Below, piece after piece: positions 12,005 to 24,469 of a stretch of 64,000 nucleotides of DNA; position 1 is the first letter of the stretch, and every line of letters begins with the position of its first letter. Location of the stretch: contig WTPW01000998.1 of the NCBI GenBank assembly GCA_009809945.1, positions 1 through 64,000 of the forward strand, read 5' to 3'. Source of the stretch: Gigaspora margarita (taxonomy: Eukaryota; Glomeromycota; Glomeromycetes; Diversisporales; Gigasporaceae). Below the pieces are notes generated by a model. That model was not told where the DNA came from, did not search any database, and saw nothing but the letters and a program-made list of their open reading frames with translations. A program made the position numbers and the translations under genes.

Positions 12005-12530
12005 TAATGCATGTTTCTAGTGGCATTATAAAAAATACGGTATGAACCGAAAATATTGTTCTATTGTATAAGCAGTAATATTTATAATTTGTATTAAATT
12101 CCTTATTTGATACTTGATTTAAAGTCTAATTATGAATTATGCTAATTTATTCTTTTGATTTTTTGTATCGAATTTGACTAAAAAACTTGTTAGGAATTTT
12201 TCTAAAAAATGATTGCATGCCTTGTATTGAATAATCTGAGTTAAATGGTATATGCAATTTTCTAGTGCCATGATAAAAAATATAGTCTGAAGCGAAATCA
12301 TTGTTCTGTATAAGCGGTAATATTTATAATAATATATTAAGTTTCTTATTTGGCTCTTGATTCAAATAACATCGCGCTAATCTATTAATTTAATTTTTTT
12401 GTATCAAATTTTAGTTAAAAAACTTGTTAGAAATCATTGCTAAATGCATGTTCGATTTGGCGCAATAAAAAATATGGCATGAACTGAAAACATTGTTCTG
12501 TTGTATCATTAAAGATATTTATAATCCACC
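12005..12530. repeat. Tandem repeat, about three units of 190-245 bp
   Basis: Unit starts lie near 12010, 12255 and 12446, each with a version of TAGTGGCATTATAAAAAATA followed by a TATGAACCGAAAA block and ATTGTTCTRT. The first two units also share AAAAAACTTGTTAGRAAT near their ends. Divergence is high, so the array is old. Confidence 0.7.
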
Positions 12531-13670
12531 TTACCTAATTTGTTTGTGTATTGTAATTTTCCTTACTGTTTATGTTCATGTGGTGTATTCATTTTTTACC
12601 ATTTGTGCATATGATTGGCAGTCAAAATTTCTTCTTAATTTATAAAAGAAAATTTTTCCACCAGTTATTTTTTTATATTATATTATATGCAATATGATAC
12701 GATACTATGCAATATGATACTATACTATATTAGATTAGGTGCGTGAAAAAAAAAATTGAATCAGTTAGGAGCTGCCAACATGTGATATCATACGGTACCA
12801 GTACGTTCACGTGTATTTGTAAAATAATCATATCACGTTATGGCAAAACAGTTTAACAATCACAAATACTGTATCACAATTATTACCTGTTAAGAATACC
12901 ATAATAATGATCTACATTTTGAAACTGTCCTAGCTTTAAATGACAAGTGACAATGAAATCATAATATTAAAATTGTGAATCACAATTCTTTTCAAAATAA
13001 ACAAATGAAATTGTTACTTCTATTAAAATAGTATAACTTTTAAAAAAAATCAGCATAAACGATATCCATCCATACCATATTCTACATTACATACTAAGCA
13101 TGCTCGTACTCAAATAAATTTACACAATAACATGTTTCTACATTATTTTGCAATTCAGTTTGATTTTAAATTAATTATGTCATTCTTAGAATTTCACCAA
13201 TTTAGAATTATATCAATTCTTAAAACAATTAATATAAAATTTTAACTTGCAATAAAAACATACATGAATACATTCATGAATAAAGTGTTTAAAAACACAT
13301 GAACCCTGGAAATTATTAAATCATCAATTCGGATGTTAATTTGAGTAAAAACTGACATTACATTTTGCAAGAAAAAGTGAAATAGCCAGCTCAAAAGAAG
13401 TAATTACTATGTACAGGACGATGCAAGTGCGTTCTTGTAGTAATGTAAAAATTGTTAAAATTTTTAAATCATGGAATTTTTTACTGTGCTGCTTTTTTTT
13501 ATTGATTATACGATTTTTTTTTATTTAAATTTATAACACTTTTTATTTATGCAAATGATCGTTTACGATATAAGTAATATTATTAATGGTCATACCTAGT
13601 CATAATAAAGTACATATTTTTTATCATATTAAACATTCAAATCTAACCAATATCAATTTCTTCCATTCCT
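12531..13670. other. AT-rich intergenic DNA, nothing recognised
   Basis: No open frame or RNA gene. A short microsatellite-like run of ATATGATACTAT words occurs near 12685-12730. The remaining sequence is unstructured to the eye. Confidence 0.45.
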
Positions 13671-13676
13671 GGTTTC

Positions 13677-13693
13677 GCGCGATGACATCGCGC
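13677..13693. other. GC-rich 17-bp perfect palindrome in AT-rich DNA
   Basis: GCGCGATGACATCGCGC reads as an inverted repeat around a central A. It contains four CpG steps, conspicuous in a region where CpG is scarce. A second short palindrome (ATGGCAATGGGTTGCCAT) lies about 70 bp downstream. Function unknown; it could be a protein-binding site or the centre of an eroded MITE. Confidence 0.5.
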
Positions 13694-13784
13694 AGCTATC
13701 TGGTTGTTTATATATGATTGCTGATCTTAAAAATGATTGGCTAATCATATAGGGTCACTATGGCAATGGGTTGCCATCTAATTT

Positions 13785-14150
13785 TCTTAAAAAAATAATT
13801 TAATAAAAAATAAACATAGCAATAATTAAAAATAAATTATTTAAAAATGATAATTAAAAAATAAAAATTAAAAAGCAATATTTTAAATAAATAAAAGCAA
13901 TAATTAAAAAAAATAATAATTTAAAAAAAAAAAAACTAATAATAAATAAAAAAAAATAAAAACATTAAGTTAAAAAAATAATAAAATGGCAAGTTAAAAA
14001 ATATTAAATTAAAAAAAATATTAAAAAGATTTAGTTTTAGTTTAAACAAAAAATTTAATAATATAAATAATTTAATTTAAAAAGAAAAAAAAAAGATAAT
14101 TAAAAGTAAGTACAGTACATACGTAAATAAATAAAAAATAAATAAAAACC
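13785..14150. repeat. A/T-only low-complexity block
   Basis: About 365 bp made almost entirely of AATAA, TTAAA and AAAAT words with scarcely any C or G on the plus strand. It directly abuts the PIF-type MITE copy that begins at 14156. Confidence 0.7.
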
Positions 14151-14155
14151 ATTAA

Positions 14156-14665
14156 GGGAAGTGCTGTAAATCATGTAATTTTCTAGGGGGTCCCTATCTA
14201 TCACGTCCTATATATATATAGTATAAATAGCCAATAATATTGAAGTAAAATCGATTTTTAGTTAATCGCAGATAATTGCTACATAGTAAAGTCTAAATTC
14301 TACTATATCAATCGATAATTATCGATTAAGTAAACTTGTTTGGAAGACCAAAATACACATACCCTAAAATTTCTATTAAAATTAAAGAATTTTTTATTAT
14401 TTAACTTTTAATTTTTACGTTCATCGAATATATTTTTTTAAAAATTTTTAATTTTTCCGTCGAACGTAAAAATCAAAAGTCAATTAATAAAAAATTCTCT
14501 ATTGTTTATGAAAATTTTATGATAAGTGTATTTTGACCTCCTGAATACGTTTACTTATGCGATATTAATCGATTTGCTTAGTAATATTTAGACTTTACTA
14601 TGTAGCGACTTTTGTCGATTGTGGGGTTGCTTATTTTCAGGTCAAAGACGTTTTTGAGTTTTATA
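14156..14665. mobile_element. PIF/Harbinger-like palindromic MITE, right end missing
   Basis: The left end GGGAAGTGCTGTAAATCATG follows a TAA, as in the complete relative at 35586-36189. The core is a palindrome of about 370 bp: TACATAGTAAAGTCTAAATT on the left is answered by AGACTTTACTATGTAGCGAC on the right, with AAGTAAACTTGTTTGG in the left arm and its counterpart in the right arm. Similarity stops near 14665 before a right terminal repeat is reached, so the copy is truncated. Confidence 0.75.
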
Positions 14666-15190
14666 TAATATCTGCATAAACAGTGCATAGAAATAGTGTT
14701 ACAAGCTGATTAAATTTTTATGACTAGGCTTAGCCGTTAAATTTTTAATGGCTTAGCTACTTAGCTGATAGATCCAAAAATAGGAGCTACAGCTAAGCTT
14801 AATTGGCTTGGAACATTACACAATACATATAAAATCGATATAAAATTTTTTTTAGCAGATTAATTCTTTTTTTACCTTTTGTGTTGATAAAACAATTGCT
14901 AGAGCTATTTGGACGTGTAGATTTAGTCAAGCAAAAAATTTCATCTCTAATAATGAGTAATAGGGCCTCTGACTTTGTTTGTTATGAGACTAAATGGGCT
15001 CATAATTACCATTAGGTANCTCAGTTCTTAAGCAAAAGTGATTGTTTGGTCCGCAAAAATATGTTATCTACTGTATTTATTTTTTATAATAAATAGCTTT
15101 CTTAGGTACAGTTATAACCTTCAAAGGTAGGCCTAGGATCCGACTGTTACCTCCCTAAAAGCTATTTTTTTATGTTTATAGAATGTTCAA
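14666..15190. other. Non-coding; inverted copy of the 11.5-kb dispersed repeat
   Basis: No gene. At 15110-15160 the plus strand reads GGTAGGCCTAGGATCCGACT followed by GTTACCTCCCTA, the reverse complement of the block at about 11493-11530. An N at 15019 marks an ambiguous base. Confidence 0.5.
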
Positions 15191-15194
15191 CATT

Positions 15195-16007
15195 TTTGCA
15201 GAATTTTCTCTCGAATTTGACTACTTCCAAAAGGATTTTCTTTAAATAAAACCTCAAAAACGCTACTAAGTAAGTATATTTCTTAGATATTCAAGAGTCT
15301 GCTATAAAAATTTCAGCTCAAACGGATCAATATTGACAGAGATATTTAGATTTTTCATTTCGCAACTAGATTCGGGATTCTCTTGTAAACAATTTTGGCA
15401 CATGATATACGTTTTTGAAAATGGAAAAAATCTTTTATCAAAGATATCTCTATGAGTTCTTGACCAAATTCGATGAAAATTTTTTTTTTAATTCTACAAA
15501 TATATAGAATTCAAATAAAAAAATTTTCATCGAAGTTGGTCAAGAACTCATGGAGATATCTTTGATGAAATGTCCTGTAAAAAATTTCCATGCAGCTTTT
15601 TTGTAATATATATTTTTTGCTTTTTCAAAATAACCCACAATTCGATGATGATTTACAAAATATTCTGTTATGCTAATCTAAAAACTTTTATTAATCAAAC
15701 TTGTAGCATATATCGTCAACTTGTAGAATCTTAATTTTTATGGAAAAATATTAGAAACTCGTAGAGATATTGATATTTTTGTAAATTTGGATGCATAATG
15801 TTTTGCAGAATTGTCTATCGAATTTGACTGCTTCTGAATGGATTTTATTTAAATGAAACCTCAAAAACGCTACTAAGTAAGTATATTTCTTAGATATTTA
15901 AGAGTCTACTATAAAAATTTCAGCCCAAATGGATCAATATTGATGGAAATATTTAGATTTTTCATTTCGCAACTAGATTTGGGTTTCTCTTGTAAACAAT
16001 TTGGCAC
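15195..16007. repeat. Hairpin satellite family 3: two direct copies about a palindrome, offset 607 bp
   Basis: About 208 bp at 15195-15402 is repeated directly at 15802-16007 (both contain CAAAAACGCTACTAAGTAAG and CATTTCGCAACTAGATT). Between them, about 15430-15575, is a palindrome: ATCAAAGATATCTCTATGAG opens and the reverse complement closes (CTCATGGAGATATCTTTGAT), centred on GAATTC near 15510. The outer ATCAAAGATATCT and inner TCGATGAAAATTTTTT blocks match the two satellite families farther right, while the arm segment between them differs. Confidence 0.8.
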
Positions 16008-16382
16008 CCCCTACATAAGACGATTCTGATTGGTCGATTTTAAAAAAAAATTATCGTAATAATGTATTTTTACATGCTAAGAAGGTTTATTTAGTGCCAA
16101 AGTCATATTTTATTAGTAAAATTTTGCATAATACAGAATTATTTATTTTTTTATTAATAAAAAATATAGATAATTCTGCATTATGCAAAATTTTACTAAT
16201 GAATAATAAATTTGAGCTTTAAGTAAACTTGTTCAACATTAAAAAATACATTATTTTGGCATATATTCTTTTAATTTTCTTAATGTTTTAAATAAAGATG
16301 AGTAAAAATGCATTTTTGATAAAAATTTACCAATTTTACTCATCTTTATTTCAAAAATTGAAAAACTTAAACAATTATATGC
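16008..16382. repeat. Hairpin-bearing repeat left of the gap
   Basis: Contains the inverted pair GCATAATACAGAATTATTTA / TAATTCTGCATTATGC (about 16128-16190) around a TTATTAATAA centre, then AAGTAAACTTGTTCAACATT at about 16222. The same order of features (hairpin, then AAGTAAACTTGTTCAG) occurs just right of the gap, so the two flanks are copies of one repeat. Confidence 0.65.
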
Positions 16383-17120
16383 NNNNNNNNNNNNNNNNNN
16401 NNNNNNNNNNNNNNNNNNNNNNNNNNNNNNNNNNNNNNNNNNNNNNNNNNNNNNNNNNNNNNNNNNNNNNNNNNNNNNNNNNNNNNNNNNNNNNNNNNNN
16501 NNNNNNNNNNNNNNNNNNNNNNNNNNNNNNNNNNNNNNNNNNNNNNNNNNNNNNNNNNNNNNNNNNNNNNNNNNNNNNNNNNNNNNNNNNNNNNNNNNNN
16601 NNNNNNNNNNNNNNNNNNNNNNNNNNNNNNNNNNNNNNNNNNNNNNNNNNNNNNNNNNNNNNNNNNNNNNNNNNNNNNNNNNNNNNNNNNNNNNNNNNNN
16701 NNNNNNNNNNNNNNNNNNNNNNNNNNNNNNNNNNNNNNNNNNNNNNNNNNNNNNNNNNNNNNNNNNNNNNNNNNNNNNNNNNNNNNNNNNNNNNNNNNNN
16801 NNNNNNNNNNNNNNNNNNNNNNNNNNNNNNNNNNNNNNNNNNNNNNNNNNNNNNNNNNNNNNNNNNNNNNNNNNNNNNNNNNNNNNNNNNNNNNNNNNNN
16901 NNNNNNNNNNNNNNNNNNNNNNNNNNNNNNNNNNNNNNNNNNNNNNNNNNNNNNNNNNNNNNNNNNNNNNNNNNNNNNNNNNNNNNNNNNNNNNNNNNNN
17001 NNNNNNNNNNNNNNNNNNNNNNNNNNNNNNNNNNNNNNNNNNNNNNNNNNNNNNNNNNNNNNNNNNNNNNNNNNNNNNNNNNNNNNNNNNNNNNNNNNNN
17101 NNNNNNNNNNNNNNNNNNNN
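16383..17120. other. Assembly gap (738 N)
   Basis: An unbroken run of N. Both flanks carry copies of the same hairpin-containing repeat, so the assembly probably broke on a repeat array and the true length may differ from the number of Ns. The frame that appears to span it is an artefact of the Ns. Confidence 0.99.
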
Positions 17121-17479
17121 GAATTTTCTATATTTTTATTAATAAAAATATAGAAAATTCAGCATCATGCAATATTTTACTAATGAATTATAACTTTGAT
17201 CCCTAAGTAAACTTGTTCAGCACTCAAAAATACACTATTATAGTATATATTTGTATTTTATATAAATTTAATTAATACTCAAAATTTTAATCTATTAGCA
17301 ATATATTATATTATATATAGAATTATAGTGTAATGTAAGATTTTGGCAGACCCCCACCCCTAACGATATTATGTAATATCTGTCAGTGCCCTAAAACAGA
17401 TAACAATTTAACAATTTTTTATTCTAATTATATCAATTTATAATTAACAATTAGAAATTCCTATTGTTAGTTAATACTA
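17121..17479. repeat. Right flank of the gap: same hairpin repeat
   Basis: GAATTTTCTATATTTTTATT pairs with AATAAAAATATAGAAAATTC in an almost uninterrupted hairpin at 17121-17160, followed by CTAAGTAAACTTGTTCAGCA. This mirrors the left side of the gap. The rest is AT-rich spacer with a GC-richer patch (GGCAGACCCCCACCCCTAAC) near 17346. Confidence 0.6.
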
Positions 17480-18107
17480 TATTTATCGGGTATTTGATAT
17501 ATATCAAATTAAAAAAAATTTAAATAGTAAAAAATGTTTTTTATATTTTAAAGTATAAATTTTTTTGTATATATAGAATATTTGTATTGTAAACAATGAT
17601 TTAGAATTATAATATATGTAGATTTAAAAGTTATTTTTATTACATATACTCATAGAGTACCCAATATATGTAAGATTAGCCAAACTATATGATATATATA
17701 TGGCAGATCACTGTTATGTAGTATTTTATATATTTTTTAATTATAGTAATATGGTACCCAATAGAGACTGATATATTGGATTTTGACCTGTGGTATTTAT
17801 CGGGTACCTGATATATTTCAAATTAAAAAAATTTTAAGTAGTAAAAATTAATTTTTTATATTGTAAAGAATAAATTTTTTTGAATATATAGAATATATGC
17901 ATTGTAAACAATGATTTAGAATTATAATATATGTAGATTTAAAAATTATTTTTATTACATATACACATCGGGTACCCGATATATCTAAACTATACAATAT
18001 ATGTATGACAGGTCACCGATATGTAGTATTTTATATATTTTTCAATTATAGTAATATGGTACTCGATAGGTACCCGATATATTGGATTTTGACCTGTGAA
18101 CTTGACA
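17480..18107. repeat. Two-unit tandem repeat, period 314 bp
   Basis: Unit one starts TATTTATCGGGTA at 17480 and unit two starts with the same word at 17794. Both contain ATTGTAAACAATGATTTAGA and several GGTACC-centred words (GGGTACCCGATATAT and variants), and end with TATATTGGATTTTGACCTGT. The second unit directly abuts the first hairpin satellite. Confidence 0.85.
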
Positions 18108-19012
18108 ACCACCAAGTCAAATTCAATGAACTTTTTTTTGTTTGAATTATATAGATGCATATAATTCAAAAAAAAAGTTCATCAAATTTGATTTGGTGGT
18201 TGTCAAGATATCTTTGCTCAAAGGTTCAAAACAAATCCAAAACATCTATCAAAATAAAAGTAATAACCAAATTTTTCTAAACTTTGAGTAAAAGTATCTT
18301 GACAAGCACCAAGTCAAATTTGATGAACTTTTTTTTGTTTTAATTTTATAGGTTCATAGAATTCAAAAAAAGAAAAGTTTATTAAATTTGACTTGGTAGT
18401 TGTCAAGATATTTTTGCTCAAAGTTTCAAAAACTTCAAAATGTTTATCAAAATAGAAGTAATAACCAAATTTTTCTAAACTTTGAGCGAAGGTATCTTGA
18501 CAACCACCAAGTCAAATTTGGTTAACTTTTTTTTGTTTGAATTTTATAAATGAATACAATTCAAAAAAAAGCCATCAAATTTGACTTGGTAGTTGTCAAG
18601 ATATCTTTGCTCAAAGTTTATCAAAATATAAGTAATAACCAAAATTTTTTAAACTTTGAGCAAAGATATCTTAACAGCCACCAAGTCAAATTCAATCAAC
18701 TTTTTTGTTTGAATCTTATAAATGCATACAATTCAAACAAAAAAAGTTCATTGAATTTGACTTGGTGGTTGCTAAGATACCTTTGCTCAAAATTTAGAAA
18801 AATTTAGTTATTACTTCTATTTTGATAGACATTTTAAGTTTTTTTAAAAACTTTGAGCAAAGATATTTTGACAACCACCAAGTCAAATTTGATAAACTTT
18901 TTTCTTTGCATTCTGTGAATTTATAGAATTCAAACAAAAAAAATTCATTGAATTCGACTTGGTGGTTGTCAAGATACCTTCGCTCAAATTTTAAAATTTT
19001 TTTTTCCTTTGA
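18096..19012. repeat. Hairpin satellite family 1, left block, about five units
   Basis: Units of about 195 bp each hold a near-palindrome: TATCTTGACAACCACCAAGT on the left and its reverse complement (ACTTGGTGGTTGTCAAGATA) on the right, centred on a GAATTC/TATAGAT region. Unit starts are near 18096, 18297, 18491, 18666 and 18865. The spacer (CTATCAAAATAAAAGTAATA) is in one orientation in the first units and inverted after about 18795, so units have flipped within the array. Short open frames here are products of the repeat and not genes. Confidence 0.9.
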
Positions 19013-19930
19013 CAATCTTGCTCTATTTATTAGATATTATTGATGTATATAAAAAAACACAACAAGAAATATATCTATTACTATAATAGGCTGCGACCCA
19101 GCTACCACAAATTGGTGCCCAAGTAGGATTGCTGCACTAGTGTTTGTCAAACGAAAGTGGCCACGATCTTTTGCCATGAACACATCTTCTGAATATAACG
19201 AGGTGCCCAGTTACCTTGAAAGTAAAAAACCCAACAAAACCTGCACCAGGAAAAAACAAAGGGAAAAAACTAACTAAACGGACTAATGTAAAATATAAAA
19301 ATTATATAATACTATTAAGAAAATGACTTCTAAGTATTATATGTACAGATTAGAAAGAAAATTGTTTACGCCTAAAAGAACGTTCTAGAAAAGTATTTCA
19401 TCTCGAATTTTCTACCAAAATATCGCACGTGTTTCTATTGTTTACTAAGTCATGTACAAAGAGCACATCTGACTTGATTCCAATTAGATAAGCATTATCC
19501 CAATTAGAAAGTGTAAATAATGCCGATCTTTTGGCGGGGGTAAGCTGGATTTTGCACTTTTTGTAAAAATTTTCAAACAAAAAACCTGAGAGGGAGAGGA
19601 CAAGGAGAGAGTGGGTACCAAACCAAAAAAAGTAGTTAAGAGTTATGCTGTACATAATAACATATCTCAAAACTAAACTCCAGTGTCAAAGCCCACTACT
19701 TCTATGCTCGATAGCGCCAAAAGTCTTTACTGGGAGTACTATCTATCAAGTTCTTCAAAAAACATCCCAGGTCCCTTATTCCTGCAGTGTTTCAGTTCCC
19801 CAATAGGTAGTCTCTTGTTCCAGTCAACTTTTAGTAGAGCCAATTTATATTTTATATATTAAATGTGGAGTTTTTGTAGGTCGGTCTTCTTGAAAAGTTT
19901 GGTACAGATGATCATTGGAAAGAGTTCGTG
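19013..19930. other. Unidentified insert between the two family-1 satellite blocks
   Basis: About 900 bp of more balanced composition separates the two blocks. A small minus-strand frame at 19398-19670 has no recognised domain. The stretch near 19090-19130 loosely resembles the leader of a retroelement, but no terminal repeats or coding domains support that, so the origin is left open. Sequence resuming at 19930 is again satellite spacer. Confidence 0.4.
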
Positions 19931-20735
19931 GCTTGTCAAATTTTAAATAAATTTGGTTATTACTTCTATTTTAATAGATGTTTTGTGTTTTTTGAACTTT
20001 GAGTGAAGATATCTTGACAACCACCAAGTCAAATTTAATAAACTTTTTTTGAATTCTATGAATCTATAAAATTAAAACAAAAAAAAGTTCATCGAATTTG
20101 ACTTGGTGGTTGTCAAGATACCTTCACTCAAAGTTTAGAAAAATTTGGTTATTACTTCTATTTTGATAGATGTTTTGGGTTTGTTTTGAAACTTTGAGCA
20201 AAGATATCTTGACAACCACCAAGTCAAATTCGATAAAATTTTTTTTTGAATTGTATGCATTTATAGAATTCAAACAAAAAAAGTTCATCGAATTTGACTT
20301 GGTAGTTGTCATAATACTTTTGCTTAAAGTTTAGAAAATTTAGTTATTATTTCTATTTTGATAGATGTTTTGAGATTTTTTTTAAACTTTGAGCAAAGAT
20401 ATCTTGACAAGCATCAAGTCAAATTCGATGAACTTTTTTTTTGAATTCTATGAGTCTATAAAATTTAAACAAAAAAAAGTTTATCAAATTTGACTTGACG
20501 GTTTTCAAAATACTTTCACTTAAAGTTTAGAAAAATTTGGTTATTACTTCTATTTTGATAAACATTTTGAATTTTTTGAAATTTTGAGCGAAGATATCTT
20601 GACAACCACCAAGTCAAATTTAATAAAAATTTTTTTTTTTGAATTCTATAAATCTATAAAATTCAAACAAAAAAAGTTCATTGAATTTGACTTGGTGGTT
20701 ATTAAAATACCTTTGCTCAAAAGTTTGAAAAAATT
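19930..20735. repeat. Hairpin satellite family 1, right block, about four units
   Basis: The same 195-bp hairpin unit as at 18.1-19.0 kb. Left arms start near 20008, 20205, 20400 and 20595; each is closed by TTGACTTGGTGGTTGTCAAG or a decayed version. All spacers here read TTTGGTTATTACTTCTATTT, the orientation opposite to that of the first units of the left block. Confidence 0.9.
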
Positions 20736-21130
20736 TAAATCTATTTTGTATTGATCTACAAAACTGTGATACAAACATAATATCACAGGATATAACAATA
20801 TATTATTCCTAGAAATATTATATATGAAATAAATAATATATATATAATAAATAAAATAAATAATAAATATGCTATAAATATAACATGTTTTATAAATGCT
20901 ATATATGCATTTCTCTTGCAGCAATCATCTAGCCAATCAGATTGCAGATTCTATGCTTGATTGGTAATTGGTTTTGATCTTATTATCCAGTAGTCAGAGT
21001 TGGATAATCTATAGCTTGTTAGAACTATTTCAGTTAGCTGTTTCGAATAGTAGTAGGTTTATTCAATTCTGATTACTAGATCAAGAGTTATGATCAATTT
21101 TGTGTTTTATAGTAATTTCTATAGATTAAT
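20736..21130. other. AT microsatellite-rich spacer between satellite families
   Basis: Contains a run of ATAATATATATATAATAAAT-like words near 20830-20870, then a short stretch with CCAATCAGATTGCAGATTCT. No gene. It ends where the family-2 satellite begins. Confidence 0.5.
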
Positions 21131-23390
21131 AATATGTTTAAATTTTTGACAAAACTTTGATCAAGGATATCTTTGCAACTACTTGATCAAATTTGATAAA
21201 ATTTTGTTATTTTAATTTTACAGTTCTGCAGAATTCAAATAAAATATTTTATCAAATTGATCAAGTGGTTGCAGAGATGTCCTTGATCAAAGGTTTGTCA
21301 AAAATTTAAATGTATCTGTTATATACTATATATTCTCAAAAATAAGCTACCTTTTATGAACCAAAAATTACATGAAAAAATGTAAAGAAGCTTATTTTTG
21401 AATTGTTGAATTTTTTGAAAAATTGAAAAACATACTAATAAAAAGTTGTCCAAATGAGTACAAATTTTACTATAAATGTATTTTGATGCCCTGAACAAGT
21501 TTACTTAATGGAACTTTTGAGATTTACTTAGTAAAATTTGAACTTTTATATGTAGCAACTGCTAATATATTTTTTGAGATTTTTGAAAAAATCATAGGGT
21601 AGCTTATTTTTAGGAATATATAGTAATGAGTATTTTAAAATTCTCTAAAACTTTGATCAAGGATATCTCTGCAACCACTTGATCAAATTTCATAAAAATT
21701 TTTTTATTTAAATTTTACAGATATATAAAATCCAAATAAAAAAGTATCAAATTTGATCAAGTTGTTGCAAAAATATTTTTGATCAAAGTTTTAGAGAATT
21801 TCAAAACACTTATCACATAATAGATATATTTAAATTTTTAACAAAAATTAATCAAGAATGTCTTAGCAATTACTTGATCAAACTTAATAACTTTTTTGTA
21901 TTTGAATTCTACTAATTTGTAGAATTCAAATAAAAAATTTTCATCAAATTGGATCAAGTAGTTGCAGAGATATCTTTGACCAAAGTTATGTCAAAAATTT
22001 AATTATATCTGTTATGTAATAGGCATTTTGAAATTCTCTAAAACTTTAATCAAAAATATCTCAACAACTACTTAATCAAATTTGATAAATTTTTTTTATT
22101 TTAATTCTACATATTTGTAGAATTCTAATAAAAAATTTTCATTAAATTTGATCAAGTAGTTGCAAAATATCCTTGATCAAAGTATTAGAGAATTTCAAAG
22201 CACCTATTATATAATAGATATATTTAAATTTTTGACAAATCTTTAATCAAGAATATCTCTACAACCACTTGATTAAATTTGATGAAATATTTTTTTTATT
22301 TGAATTCTACAGTTCTGTAAAATTAAAATAAAATAATCATCAATTTGATCAAGTAGTTGCAAAAATATCCTTAATCAAAGTTTGTCAAAAATTTAAATGT
22401 ATCTGTTATATGATAGATGTTTTGAATTCTCTAAAATTTTGATCAAAAATATCTCTGCAACTACTTGATCAAATTTGATAAATTTTTTTTATTTGGATTC
22501 TACTTATCTGTAGAATTCAAATAAAAAATTTTATCAAATTTGATCAAGTAGTTGCAGAAATATTTTTGATTAAAGTTTTAGAGAATTTCAAAATACCTAT
22601 CACATAACTAATATATTTATTTTTAACAAAACTTTGATCAAGAATATCTTTACAACTACTTGATCAAATTTTTTATTAGAATTCTACAAATCTGTATAAT
22701 TAAAATAAAAATTTTTTTATCAAATTTGATCAAGTAGTTGCAAAAATATCCTTGATCAAAGTTTGTTAAAAATTTAAACGTATCTGTCATATAATAGTAA
22801 TTTTAAAATTTTCTAAAACTTTGATCAAAGATATTTCTGTAAACACTTAATCAAATTTAATAAATTTTTTTATTTGAATTCTACATATCTATAAAATTCA
22901 AATAAAAAGTTTTTATCAAATTTAATCAAGTAGTTGCAAAGATATCCTTGATCAATGTTTTAAAAAATTTCAAAACACCTATCATATGATAGCTAAATTT
23001 AAATTTTTAACAAACGTTTGATCAAGAATATTTCTGCAACCACTTGATCAAATTTGATAAAATATTTTTTATTTGAATTCTACAGATCTGTAAAATTAAA
23101 ATAAAAAAATCTTTATCAAATTTGATCAAGTGGTTGCAGAGATATACTTGATTAAAGTTTTATCAAAAATTTAAATATATCTTAGGTGCTTTGAAATTTT
23201 TTAAAACTTTAATCAAGAATATCTCTGCAACTACTTGATCAAATTTGATGAATTTTTTTATTTGGATTCTATATATTTGTAGAATACAAATAAAAAAATT
23301 TTTATTAAATTTGATCAAGTGGTTGCAAAGATATTTTTAACAAAGTTTTAGAGAATTTTAAAATACCTATTATATGACAGATACGTTTAA
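21131..23390. repeat. Hairpin satellite family 2, about ten units, period about 195 bp
   Basis: Each unit opens AACTTTGATCAAGGATATCT and TGCAACTACTTGATCAAATT, turns at GAATTCTACAGATCTGTAGA or similar, and closes with the reverse complement. Left arms lie near 21165, 21658, 21855, 22053, 22250, 22445, 22640, 22830, 23030 and 23220. The spacing is about 195 bp except across a 298-bp insertion in the first unit. The array stops at 23390, where a 5-kb nested insertion begins, and resumes at 28457. Confidence 0.92.
21326..21623. mobile_element. 298-bp TA-target MITE in a satellite unit
   Basis: The ends CTATATATTCTCAAAAATAA and TTATTTTTAGGAATATATAG are inverse complements continuing through GCTACC. 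TA flanks both sides (21324-21325, 21624-21625). Removing it restores a normal satellite spacer (CTGTTATATAATGAGTATTT, compare other units), so the neighbouring units serve as empty sites. The interior carries ACAAGTTTACTTAATGG and ATATGTAGCAACTG, remnants of the palindromic core seen at 14.2, 31.9 and 35.8 kb. Confidence 0.82.
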
Positions 23391-24469
23391 GGGTAGAGAA
23401 TACTATAGTAAAATTATATATAATCTTGATGGTAAATTTTTTTTATATTTATTTTATATGAAAAATTAAATTAAGTAAACTAATTTTAATTCTTAATACA
23501 AGTTTGTAGAGCAGGTTTTTCTGATTCTAATAATAGTAAAATTATTAAAATTGGTTAAAAACTCAGTAAAATATATATAGACCAGTAAAAAAAGATTGAT
23601 ACCTCAAATAAAAGTTAATAGTAATTTTTTTAGTAATAAAATTTAATTTTTTTTAATTTAAAAAATTATTTTGGAAGATAGGAAAGCTTTTAATATAATT
23701 TATTTAATTGTTTTATATAAAAAATAAAAAAATTTATTAACAATAACTTTCTAAGTAAATTTTAGTATATTTAGAAATAATAAATTTGATCGTGATATAG
23801 TAATAAAAATTTTTTTATATAAAATTTAAGTTTTTTAATTTTAACTTTATTTTATAAGAAGATTATTTTAAAAATTAAATATTTGTTTATATTAGTGATT
23901 TTGTGCAATCCAGAAAAATTTGGATCAACTCAGAAAATTTTTGTAGTATATATAACTATAATTTTTAAAATATAATAATAGTTCAAAATTTTACCATAAT
24001 AGATAAATTGTTTTATTTATATATTATAAAATTTTAATAAAAATTAATTTCAATTTAAAAAAGTTTTATTAGTAGCATATATTAGTTTTATATGAAATTT
24101 TCAAAATACTATATAAAATTATATAAAAAATGATCTATGTACCCTTTACTCTTAAGGGTAAAGTATAATAATATATATTTTAATAGTGATTACATTAGAG
24201 AGCTTCCAGAAATCAGCTGATTTCTGTGTAGGTAGGTGTTTTAGCTAAAGTATCAGGTGTAATTCCAGCCAAAATTTCATAATTCTGATCAAAGTTACAA
24301 AATTATTTTTGACCAAAATTATAGATTTATTAATAATATTTAATAATTAATAACTTTTGATCTACTTGACCAAGTTTGATGATTTAACTATAAAATGATT
24401 CTCTTAATGATAAGCCCAAAATTATAAGAGAAGTGAAGGGTTCCCATTTTATCATGTCCTATATATATA

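Noticed and set aside
16298-17206. 302-codon frame spanning the gap
   Set aside because: Almost entirely N; it exists only because N blocks contain no stops.
19080-19260. Retroelement-like leader between satellite blocks
   Set aside because: Only a loose resemblance over a few bases; no terminal repeats or coding domains found, so not called.
18550-23300. Short frames and a CRISPR-like look of regularly spaced repeats
   Set aside because: The repeats are long, diverged, palindromic 195-bp units without unique spacers; this is eukaryotic satellite DNA and the frames are by-products.
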